NCBI GenBank assembly: GCA_021160865.1
Contig: JAGHBS010000277.1
Span: forward strand, 1-10,044
Reading direction: 5' to 3'
Length of the DNA: 10,044 nucleotides
DNA from: Planctomycetota bacterium
Lineage (GTDB): Bacteria > Planctomycetota > Phycisphaerae > SM23-33
Position numbers and translations under genes: made by a program. Of this stretch, positions 1 to 5,736 are shown in pieces. The notes under the pieces were generated by a model. The model ran no database searches. It had not been told where the DNA came from and was given only the letters and a program-made list of their open reading frames with translations. Each line of letters starts with the position of its first letter. The first letter of the stretch is position 1.

Positions 1-532
1 GCTTTAGCTGTTCGAGTGTCTCTGCCAGTGATTCGGTAATCATACCATTTTCATCCATCTCGATAGCCCGGACCGAAGCCCCCATGCTCGTTAGAACTCC
101 GGTATAGACGAAATAACTTGGCCATTCGGTTATAACGATGTCGCCTGGATTAATCAGGATGTCGCTTATAATGTATAGCATTTGTTGAGAACCTGACGAG
201 ATGACGACGTTATCGGGGCTGACGGAGATTTCTTCGGGCGTTATCCCATCGAGTTTGCAGACGTAATCGAGGACCTCCCTCCGCAGCTCGCTCAATCCAT
301 TAGTGGTGCCGTATTGCAGGGCATCCTGACCGGCTGACCTATCTGAAAAGATTTCATTGACCAGTTGATTTGTCTCATCCGTCGGCAAAGTTTCATGGTC
401 CACCAAGCCAGCAGCAAGGGAGATTGTACCTTTCTTGGCGACAGCTATATCCATAAGAAAGTTTATGGGCGGAGTTGTTGTTCGACTCACCTTGCTTGAA
501 AAGGCAAAATGACTCATCTCATCTTTCATCAT
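1..532 (-). CDS. PLP-dependent aminotransferase, class I/II (LysN/MocR-type fold), C-terminus outside window
   Basis: The first 177 residues of a fold-type I aminotransferase are present, and the reading frame stays open to the window edge. Visible family landmarks are the N-terminal SLAAGLVDHETLP segment (about 38-50), equivalent to the 'fagGlPd..lFP' entry of 2-aminoadipate/LysN-like and MocR-like enzymes, LQYGTTNGLSELR (72-84), the cofactor-phosphate region SSGSQQ (112-117), and NPGDIVITEWPSY (128-140). The PLP-binding lysine would lie beyond position 1, so catalytic competence cannot be judged. The enzyme is expected to be cytosolic and to transfer amino groups between amino acids and 2-oxoacids; the substrate cannot be read from this part. 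The start is ATG at 532 (a second ATG follows at once), with AAGGA at 539-543 six bases upstream. It is transcribed away from the thioredoxin gene. There is no N-terminal helix-turn-helix, so it is not a full MocR regulator. Confidence 0.88.
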   Translation of the reverse strand, partial: MMKDEMSHFAFSSKVSRTTTPPINFLMDIAVAKKGTISLAAGLVDHETLPTDETNQLVNEIFSDRSAGQDALQYGTTNGLSELRREVLDYVCKLDGITPEEISVSPDNVVISSGSQQMLYIISDILINPGDIVITEWPSYFVYTGVLTSMGASVRAIEMDENGMITESLAETLEQLK

Positions 533-562
533 AAACAATCCTTACATCTTCCTGAACAAGCA

Positions 563-591
563 AGTCTAACCCTTGATTTGTGTTTGGTCAA
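563..591 (-). promoter_or_regulatory. Candidate sigma70-type promoter for the aminotransferase
   Basis: On the minus strand TTGACC (586-591) is followed, after a 17-base spacer, by TAGACT (563-568). These match the -35 consensus at 5 of 6 positions and the -10 consensus at 4 of 6. The expected transcript start is about 20-25 bases before the ATG at 532. Called by eye only. Confidence 0.4.
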
Positions 592-609
592 GATTTTCAA
601 GCAGAGGCG

Positions 610-637
610 TTGACATCGTAAGGGGCACAGATAAAAT
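610..637 (+). promoter_or_regulatory. Candidate sigma70-type promoter for the thioredoxin-epimerase pair
   Basis: A perfect TTGACA (610-615) and a TAAAAT (632-637) are separated by 16 bases. Transcription would start near 644, giving a leader of about 30 bases that contains the ribosome binding site. The -10 box overlaps an in-frame TTG at 637, which argues against that TTG being the translation start. The box lies back to back with the aminotransferase promoter, so the interval 533-675 is a divergent regulatory region. Confidence 0.6.
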
Positions 638-656
638 TGATTATTACTGGATATGC

Positions 657-665
657 AGGAAGGAG
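657..665 (+). promoter_or_regulatory. Shine-Dalgarno AGGAAGGAG deciding the thioredoxin start
   Basis: AGGAAGGAG ends 10 bases before the ATG at 676 and selects that ATG over the upstream in-frame TTG (637) and GTG (667). The same nonamer precedes argG on the other strand. Confidence 0.7.
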
Positions 666-675
666 CGTGAAGGTT

Positions 676-1008
676 ATGGTTTCGGAATATGTGAAAGAAA
701 TTACCGAAGTTAACTTCGAGGATGAGGTTATCAAATCACCCCAGCCTGTTGTTATAGACCTCTGGGCTGAGTGGTGTATGCCTTGCAGAATGATTGCACC
801 GATAATTGAAGAATTGGCGCAAGAGTATGACGGTAAAGTGAAGTTTGGCAAACTTAACGTTGATGAGAATCGCAACATTGCTATTCGTTACAGCATCCAG
901 GCGATTCCGACGCTCCTGATTTTCAAGGATGGTCAACTCGTACAGAAGTTCGTCGGACTTCGAAGTAAAGCCGATTTGAAGAGGGAAATTGATTCGCTCC
1001 TGGAATAG
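676..1008 (+). CDS. trxA: Thioredoxin with a WCMPC active site
   Basis: A complete 110-residue thioredoxin, the normal length for a bacterial single-domain Trx. It reduces disulfides in cytosolic proteins and is recharged by thioredoxin reductase. The active site WAEWCMPCR is at 30-38 with the two cysteines at 34 and 37. The buried aspartate is Asp28, the lysine of KLNVDEN is Lys59, the cis-proline of AIPT is Pro78, and FKDG and the VGLRSK loop follow at the usual spacing. No signal peptide is present once the start is placed at ATG 676. The only unusual point is Met at the first dipeptide position, where classic thioredoxins have Gly (WCGPC). It stands four bases before the epimerase gene and in the same reading frame, so the two are probably cotranscribed from the promoter at 610-637. 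The family call is secure; the symbol trxA is by similarity, and the genome may hold other thioredoxins. Confidence 0.95.
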   Translation: MVSEYVKEITEVNFEDEVIKSPQPVVIDLWAEWCMPCRMIAPIIEELAQEYDGKVKFGKLNVDENRNIAIRYSIQAIPTLLIFKDGQLVQKFVGLRSKADLKREIDSLLE

Positions 1009-1011
1009 TCC

Positions 1012-1692
1012 ATGTCCAAAGGGAACGAAAAGCAAATTTCGCTTACCCGGCAAGAGGTGCGTGATTTCGACAAATTAGCCATTGAGCAGTGGGGCGTTCC
1101 CAGCGTGGTGCTGATGGAAAATGCTGGTAGGGGCGTGGCTGACGCTGTTGAAAAATTCCTTCAGGGCGATCTTGCCGGTAAGAAAATTGCTATTGTCGCA
1201 GGTGTCGGTAATAACGGTGGTGATGGTTTTGTTGCAGCACGCCATCTGCATATTAGGGCAGCGACGGTAAAGGTGTTCGTGGTCGGGAATGTCGATAAGA
1301 TGACCGCCGATGCCTCAATCAACTTCGATATCCTCAAGAACATTGGTATTGATGTGCATCTTTGTAGTTCAAACGAAATATCCCATTTGTCAAGTTGGTT
1401 AGAACAATTCGACCTGATTATCGATGCCCTTGGTGGGACGGGAATTACCGGCGCACTTCGAGGTGATTTATCCATAGCCGTTGAGCAAATTAATTCTATT
1501 AATAAGCCCGTCGTTGCGGTTGATATTCCCACCGGGCTTGATTGCGATACAGGCCAGGTTCAAGGCCCAGCCGTTCGGGCTGACCTTACCGTTACATTCG
1601 TTGCCCGCAAAGTCGGCTTCGATACCCCTGAATCAGCCGATTACACCGGCGAGGTAATCGTTGCGGACATAGGTGTGCCATTGGTAAAGTGA
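1012..1692 (+). CDS. nnrE: NAD(P)H-hydrate epimerase (YjeF N-terminal domain), stand-alone
   Basis: The 226-residue product matches the YjeF_N/NnrE family, which interconverts the R and S forms of hydrated NADH and NADPH so that the ADP- or ATP-dependent dehydratase can repair them. Landmarks are LTRQEVRDFDKLAIE (11-25), VLMENAGRG (33-41), the glycine-rich loop AGVGNNGGDGF (63-73), IIDALGGTGITG (136-147) and VDIPTGLDCDTG (170-181). The protein ends soon after the epimerase domain (DIGVP), so the dehydratase domain (NnrD) found fused in E. coli YjeF is absent and should be encoded elsewhere. The start ATG lies three bases after the thioredoxin stop, with only a weak TGGAA at 1001-1005, which suggests translational coupling to the thioredoxin gene. 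No strong terminator follows; the gene converges on argG 47 bases away. Confidence 0.92.
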   Translation: MSKGNEKQISLTRQEVRDFDKLAIEQWGVPSVVLMENAGRGVADAVEKFLQGDLAGKKIAIVAGVGNNGGDGFVAARHLHIRAATVKVFVVGNVDKMTADASINFDILKNIGIDVHLCSSNEISHLSSWLEQFDLIIDALGGTGITGALRGDLSIAVEQINSINKPVVAVDIPTGLDCDTGQVQGPAVRADLTVTFVARKVGFDTPESADYTGEVIVADIGVPLVK

Positions 1693-1739
1693 ATTCGTGC
1701 GGATAAGTCCTGAAATTATTCACCGACATTATTTTTGTT
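1693..1739. other. Convergent intergenic gap without a clear terminator
   Basis: These 47 bases separate the stop codons of nnrE and argG. The plus strand ends in a T-rich stretch (1730-1741), but the only dyad before it is GGA-TAAG-TCC (1701-1710), with three base pairs. That is too weak to call an intrinsic terminator for either gene. Confidence 0.5.
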
Positions 1740-2948
1740 TTACATCCTTGCCCGTCCGCGCATCTGCAGTCCGAAGAGTTTGATAAACCCGGCAGCATCG
1801 GTGGGGGAGTACTCAGCCCCCATAGTGAAACTGGCGAGTTTGGGACTGTACAAACTTTTCGGACTACTCAAGCTGGCGACGGTAGCGTGCCCCTTGAAGC
1901 ATTTTATCCTGACTGAGCCAGTGACGTTTCTTTGAGTTTGCTCGACGAATGAGTCAATCGCCTCCCTCAACGGGCTAAACCACTGACCGAAGTAAATAAG
2001 TTCAGCATATTTCAAAGCGATATATTGTTTGAAGTGGGCTGTTTCCCTGTCGAGTGTGATTGACTCTAATGCCTTGTGGGCATGGTATAGAATCGTTCCG
2101 CCAGGGGTTTCGTAGGCGCCGTGGCTCTTGATGCCGATAAGCCGATTTTCGACTAAGTGTACCTGCCCGATGCCATGCCTTCCGCCAATCTTGTTAAGAC
2201 GGGCGATTATCTCGTGCCCGGCTAATCGGACACCATCAACGGCTACGGGTTTGCCTGATTTGAAATCAATCTGCACGTACGTAGGTTTATCCGGCGTCTT
2301 CGAGATCGGGTTCGACATCACCCAGAGATTATCACTCGGTTCGTTATTCAGGTCTTCCAGGTCAGCCCCTTCGTGGCTTATGTGCCAAAGGTTGCGGTCG
2401 CGGGAGTAAATCTTCTTTTTGCTCTGGTCTATCTTGATGCCATGCTTGCGGGCAAAGTCAATGGCAGCCTCTCTGCTTCTAATCTCGAAGGATGGGTCTT
2501 TCCATGGCGAGATGATTTTCAATTTCGGTGCTAATGCCATATAGGTAAGTTCAAATCTTACCTGATCGTTTCCCTTACCGGTGGCACCATGTGCAACGGC
2601 ATCAGCCTTTTCTTTCAATGCGCATTCGACCTGCGCCTTTGCAATGAGCGGACGAGCAATGGCAGTGCCAAGCATGTAATAATCTTCGTAAACGGCCCCT
2701 GCAGCGAGCATCTTGAAGCAGTATTGTTCGGCAAATTCCCTTCGCAGGTCTTTCACAACACATTTACTTGCTCCACTTGCCTTGGCTTTAGACTTGATGC
2801 CTTTCAGTTCACCTTCTCCCTGACCGACATCAGCCACGAAGGCAATTACCTCACAACCGGGGTAACGTTGCTTCAGCCACGGTAGGATAATCGAAGTGTC
2901 AAGCCCGCCGGAGTACGCCAGTACAATCTTCTTGACCTTCTCAGCCAT
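1740..2948 (-). CDS. argG: Argininosuccinate synthase
   Basis: A complete 402-residue type I argininosuccinate synthase, the usual length. It joins citrulline and aspartate with ATP to give argininosuccinate, the penultimate step of arginine synthesis, in the cytosol. The N-type ATP pyrophosphatase P-loop AYSGGLDTS is at 11-19, followed by ADVGQGE (39-45), LGTAIARPL (93-101) and the signature HGATGKGNDQVRFE (120-133). Downstream, SRDRNLWHISHEG and the C-terminal TGSVRIKCFKG strand are also typical. The start is set at ATG 2948 and not at the further upstream ATG (2981), because MAEKVKKIVLAYSGG is the normal family N-terminus and AGGAAGGAG stands seven bases before it. It is a single gene with its own promoter, 232 bases downstream of aroDE. 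No other arginine gene is visible here. Confidence 0.97.
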   Translation of the reverse strand: MAEKVKKIVLAYSGGLDTSIILPWLKQRYPGCEVIAFVADVGQGEGELKGIKSKAKASGASKCVVKDLRREFAEQYCFKMLAAGAVYEDYYMLGTAIARPLIAKAQVECALKEKADAVAHGATGKGNDQVRFELTYMALAPKLKIISPWKDPSFEIRSREAAIDFARKHGIKIDQSKKKIYSRDRNLWHISHEGADLEDLNNEPSDNLWVMSNPISKTPDKPTYVQIDFKSGKPVAVDGVRLAGHEIIARLNKIGGRHGIGQVHLVENRLIGIKSHGAYETPGGTILYHAHKALESITLDRETAHFKQYIALKYAELIYFGQWFSPLREAIDSFVEQTQRNVTGSVRIKCFKGHATVASLSSPKSLYSPKLASFTMGAEYSPTDAAGFIKLFGLQMRGRARM

Positions 2949-2955
2949 GATAAAA

Positions 2956-2964
2956 CTCCTTCCT
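2956..2964 (-). promoter_or_regulatory. Shine-Dalgarno AGGAAGGAG of argG
   Basis: On the minus strand AGGAAGGAG is followed by seven bases and then ATG at 2948. This fixes the argG start downstream of the longer open frame. Confidence 0.75.
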
Positions 2965-2976
2965 GCAGAAAGGATA

Positions 2977-3005
2977 ATCATACCGAAATGATTTCACATT
3001 GCAAA
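2977..3005 (-). promoter_or_regulatory. Candidate argG promoter
   Basis: On the minus strand TTTGCA (3000-3005) is followed, after 17 bases, by TATGAT (2977-2982); TTGCAA shifted by one gives a 16-base spacer. The transcript would start near 2970, leaving a short leader of about 20 bases carrying only the ribosome binding site. There is therefore little room for a leader-based attenuator or riboswitch. Supported by box similarity and position only. Confidence 0.45.
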
Positions 3006-3144
3006 TGAAACGATGCGGCAATGATTTATAGCTGCCTGTAAGGAAGCGGATATGATGCGACTTTTGTGCTACTCTGCTTGCTTCGGTACAGTTTCAGCCA
3101 CATTTGTAAATCTTTTTGTTCCCTTTATGGGATTGATCGGTGGC

Positions 3145-3165
3145 GGTGTTCGGGTATTGGTGTTC
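3145..3165. repeat. Short direct repeat GGTGTTC x2 downstream of aroDE
   Basis: GGTGTTC occurs at 3145-3151 and 3159-3165, a 14-base period. A short dyad AAAGA-AG-TCTTT (3169-3180) lies between it and the aroDE stop. Neither forms a convincing terminator. Two 7-mers this close may be chance, or a binding site between aroDE and argG. Apart from the argG signals, nothing else recognisable was seen in 2949-3180. Confidence 0.3.
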
Positions 3166-3180
3166 AGCAAAGAAGTCTTT

Positions 3181-4734
3181 TTATGAGGAGATGTTTAGCC
3201 GATCGAGAACTGTCTTTTTTATCAGTTCGCGGGGGGCGGGCACCCCTAACCAGAATTCAAATTGCCCTGCTGCCTGATTGACGAACATCTCCACGCCCGA
3301 GACGGTCAGGCAGCCTGCTTTTTCTGCCAATTCAAGCAGACGAGTTCGTGGGGGATTATAAACGGTGTCGAAGACAACCCGAACGCGCGAAAGAACTTCC
3401 TCAGTCAAGACTGATTCATCAACATTGGGAAACATTCCAATGGAGGTGCAATTGATGACAATTTCGTGAGAGATTTGCTCGACCTTTTCCAACGGCAGGG
3501 CGAGGCAGCCAAATTCTTTTGCCAGTTTTTCTGCTCGTTGAAACGTACGGTTATAGATTGTTATTTTTGCCTTGTAATGTGCTAATGCAGCCACTATCGC
3601 CCTTGCCACGCCACCTGCTCCGATAACGGCTACCTCACGGCCTGCCAGTTCAGCCGGCTTAATCCGCATGGCTGAGCATAGCGCATCAATGGCAGCAGCG
3701 TAGTCGGTGTTGATGCCGCGAAGCGATCCGTCAGGAGCAATTGCAATAGTATTAATGGCGCCGATTTGCCGGGATAATTCGTCGCAATTTTCCTCGCCGA
3801 GATATGCGATAGCGTTTTCTTTATGCGGTATCGTAATGCTCAACCCGCGTAGGTCGAGCCAATCAGCAGCGATGGCTGCATCCATGAAGCGGTTGAAATT
3901 TTCGCCTCCTGCTTCAATCCTCAGCGGTAGGTACACCGCATTGATACCCCCGGCAGCAAAGGCAGCATTGTGCACGGCTGGACTCATCGAATGTGCAATC
4001 GGACAGCCAATCACGCCGTAAACAAGCGTTTCGGAATTGATTGCGTCCCATCGGTAAAGCGTTTTCATCTCTTCAACGGTAGGTTGACCGGGGGCGGATT
4101 CAAGCCCCTTTTCCATTGCAGCAAATGTGCCAAATGCATTGAACTTCGCTGCCAGTATCCTGCTCATCAAGCCAGGCTCACCCATCGCAAGGGCAATGGT
4201 GGGTTTGGCAGATTTGCCGATGAGATTCAGCGCTTCGATCGCATCTTCCGGAGAAGTGGCTTTGAAGACAATTTTATTTACTGTTGCACGCGAGGCATCT
4301 AATTTGTTGAAGATTTCCTGCAGGTTCGCGGGTTTAGAAGTGAAGTCATGATGGCTGAGGATGATTTTCCCGTCGGGCCAGCTTGATTCGGGGACGTCCA
4401 TCTCTATATCGATATAATCAGCCCCAGCCTGAGCGGCTGACGATAAGATGCTAATCCTATCATTTTCATTGCCGGTAAATTTGCCGCCCTGACGGGTAGG
4501 CCTGCAGGTCGCAATTATGCCGATACCCTCGGGACGGCTTTTAATCAGGTTTTCCAGCTCTTGATACGTAGGTAGGTTAGTTAGATAATCGAACCGACAC
4601 TCCACCATATCTGCTCCCATTCGGGCAGCCTGATGCATTGCAGTGAGCATCTGTTCAACACTTGGCTGAACGAGCGGAACGATTAATGCGGATTTAGCAA
4701 CTTTTGACGAGCGTGAATCTACACCGTTCGACAA
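3181..4734 (-). CDS. aroDE: Bifunctional 3-dehydroquinate dehydratase (type I) / shikimate dehydrogenase
   Basis: A 517-residue fusion catalysing two consecutive shikimate-pathway steps: dehydration of 3-dehydroquinate, then NADPH-dependent reduction of 3-dehydroshikimate to shikimate. The AroD half (about 15-230) is type I: VECRFDY (44-50), SHHDF with catalytic His129, NKIVFK with the Schiff-base Lys154, SR at 191-192 and SAPGQP (213-218). The AroE half (about 236-517) has the shikimate-binding HSMSP (248-252), TIPHKE with catalytic Lys305, GAINT (325-329), NTD with Asp344, the nucleotide loop GAGGVAR (372-378) and the NADP-type NRT (395-397). All key residues of both halves are present. The start is TTG at 4734: it is the first possible start after an in-frame TAA (4738-4740) and has AGGAG (4742-4746) seven bases upstream, while the first internal ATG would cut into the AroD barrel. 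It lies three bases after the upstream gene and is probably the last gene of that operon. The same fusion order occurs in plants, chlamydiae and planctomycetes. Confidence 0.96.
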   Translation of the reverse strand: MSNGVDSRSSKVAKSALIVPLVQPSVEQMLTAMHQAARMGADMVECRFDYLTNLPTYQELENLIKSRPEGIGIIATCRPTRQGGKFTGNENDRISILSSAAQAGADYIDIEMDVPESSWPDGKIILSHHDFTSKPANLQEIFNKLDASRATVNKIVFKATSPEDAIEALNLIGKSAKPTIALAMGEPGLMSRILAAKFNAFGTFAAMEKGLESAPGQPTVEEMKTLYRWDAINSETLVYGVIGCPIAHSMSPAVHNAAFAAGGINAVYLPLRIEAGGENFNRFMDAAIAADWLDLRGLSITIPHKENAIAYLGEENCDELSRQIGAINTIAIAPDGSLRGINTDYAAAIDALCSAMRIKPAELAGREVAVIGAGGVARAIVAALAHYKAKITIYNRTFQRAEKLAKEFGCLALPLEKVEQISHEIVINCTSIGMFPNVDESVLTEEVLSRVRVVFDTVYNPPRTRLLELAEKAGCLTVSGVEMFVNQAAGQFEFWLGVPAPRELIKKTVLDRLNISS

Positions 4735-4737
4735 AGA

Positions 4738-5736
4738 TTATCTCCTACTACGGCGATGGGGTTTTCTAATTCTGCCAGTACGGATTTTCTCGCCCGGTAT
4801 CATCACAGCAGGTTCGCCAGCAACGGTTGCCATTATGTTCACGAGGTGAAGCGTCGATACGACGAAATTGCACTTGCGCTTCTCAAAGGTGCTATCGGCT
4901 GTTTTTGAGTATTTAGGCTTGGTCGGATCGAAATAATCTGCCTTTTTAGCCTCGATGTCCCGTGTGAGTTCTTGAAGTTTTTCGTAGTATCGTTTACCTT
5001 GCTTGGGTTTCATGTGGACGCTTTCAGCCTTGAGGGTTTCGATGGTCTGGAGGAAAGCTGCAAGGTGCTTGTCCCGTTCGAGTTTCAGTCTTTTCAACAA
5101 GGCTTCATCGGCTTGGGGGAAATCCATGACCACCAATAGGTATTTGAGCGTCTTTTCGACGGCGTTGACGGTTCGATTGTGCTTGACGATTGCCCGTTCG
5201 GTGGTGATTTTACGGTCGAGTGCTTTTATGCGCTGCTGTGGTTTTCCCTTCGTGAGGGTGTTTAGAAATCCTGGTGGCCAATGTGGCATGGATTCGTAAA
5301 TGCATTGCTCCTGGAAAATTTTTATTAGAAGCGGCGCGAGTGCTCTTAGCGTATCGTTCCCTGCCATCTTCAAGGGGTAGGTCAACTGGTAAGTAAGATA
5401 TAGCCGTTCGAGTGGCTTACCTCGAAGGCCTTGTAGTGCCTTTGACAGGGCAGCAACGGAATCTTTGGTATATTGCACTCTCTTGACAATCTTGCTGATA
5501 GCAGGGGCTTTATCGTCGGTTGAAGATGCAAAGGCTTCAGCAGCACGTTTCAAGTTGGCAATAATGCTGGCGAAGTCTTCTTCAGTTGTTAGTGTTTGAA
5601 ACTGAACCCTTCCATAAGATACCGAAAGAGTGGTTAACAAGGTAATACCGAGAAAACATACAAGGCGAATTCTTGACGAATATACTTCTTCGACCCGATG
5701 TAAAGTTGATGAAGTCGATTTTTCAGTGGCAATCAT
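4738..5736 (-). CDS. Unrecognised exported basic, helix-rich protein
   Basis: The 332-residue product resembles no family I can name. A hydrophobic stretch at about 24-40 (VCFLGITLLTTLSVS) follows Arg22 and Arg24 and ends in SYG, so it reads as a signal peptide, possibly cut after Gly42, or as a single N-terminal anchor. The rest is rich in Lys, Arg, Glu and Leu and looks mainly helical, with amphipathic heptad-like stretches near 180-270. The tail RIRKPHRRSRR (322-332) is strongly basic. A few cysteines occur (27, 145, 289) without a metal-site pattern. Its ATG overlaps the stop of the DUF4340 gene as ATGA, and it ends three bases before aroDE, so translation is probably coupled on both sides. 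The context suggests an envelope protein working with the DUF4340 and S55 products. That is inference from position; no enzymatic motif is visible. Confidence 0.8.
   Translation of the reverse strand: MIATEKSTSSTLHRVEEVYSSRIRLVCFLGITLLTTLSVSYGRVQFQTLTTEEDFASIIANLKRAAEAFASSTDDKAPAISKIVKRVQYTKDSVAALSKALQGLRGKPLERLYLTYQLTYPLKMAGNDTLRALAPLLIKIFQEQCIYESMPHWPPGFLNTLTKGKPQQRIKALDRKITTERAIVKHNRTVNAVEKTLKYLLVVMDFPQADEALLKRLKLERDKHLAAFLQTIETLKAESVHMKPKQGKRYYEKLQELTRDIEAKKADYFDPTKPKYSKTADSTFEKRKCNFVVSTLHLVNIMATVAGEPAVMIPGEKIRTGRIRKPHRRSRR
4742..4746 (-). promoter_or_regulatory. Ribosome binding site AGGAG supporting the TTG start of aroDE
   Basis: AGGAG lies inside the last codons of the upstream gene, seven bases before TTG 4734. 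The stop codon of the upstream gene falls between this site and the start, an arrangement that favours reinitiation. Confidence 0.65.
5733..5736 (-). promoter_or_regulatory. ATGA stop/start overlap (translational coupling)
   Basis: The ATG of the basic protein (5736-5734) overlaps the TGA of the DUF4340 gene (5735-5733). The best upstream Shine-Dalgarno is a distant AAGGA, so initiation probably depends on ribosomes finishing the DUF4340 frame. Confidence 0.7.

Noticed and set aside
637..675. A TTG start 39 bases upstream would give the thioredoxin a 13-residue N-terminal extension.
   Set aside because: The TTG overlaps the -10 box of the best promoter, has no ribosome binding site and adds residues not typical of thioredoxins. 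ATG 676 has AGGAAGGAG at good spacing.
1006..1014. Stop-codon readthrough joining thioredoxin and NnrE.
   Set aside because: The frames are in phase across TAG-TCC-ATG, but there is no readthrough context or selenocysteine/pyrrolysine signal, and both parts are complete proteins.
1161..1532. A minus-strand open frame of 123 codons opposite nnrE.
   Set aside because: The plus-strand frame is a clear NnrE with all family motifs; the antisense product is Pro/Arg/Thr-rich without any motif.
1700..1741. Possible intrinsic terminator with a T-rich tail between nnrE and argG.
   Set aside because: The only stem is three base pairs and does not adjoin the T tract.
2949..2981. An upstream ATG at 2981 would extend ArgG by 11 residues.
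   Set aside because: The extension covers the strong Shine-Dalgarno and the -10 box, and family members begin close to the KIVLAYSGG strand, which fits ATG 2948.
3119..3132. Small dyad TCCC-TTTAT-GGGA downstream of aroDE as a terminator.
   Set aside because: The stem has four base pairs and, in the aroDE direction, is followed by A-rich and not T-rich sequence.
3066..4351. Several plus-strand open frames of 70-110 codons opposite aroDE and in the gap beside argG.
   Set aside because: Their composition is what is expected from antisense reading of a real gene. No start signals or recognisable motifs were seen.
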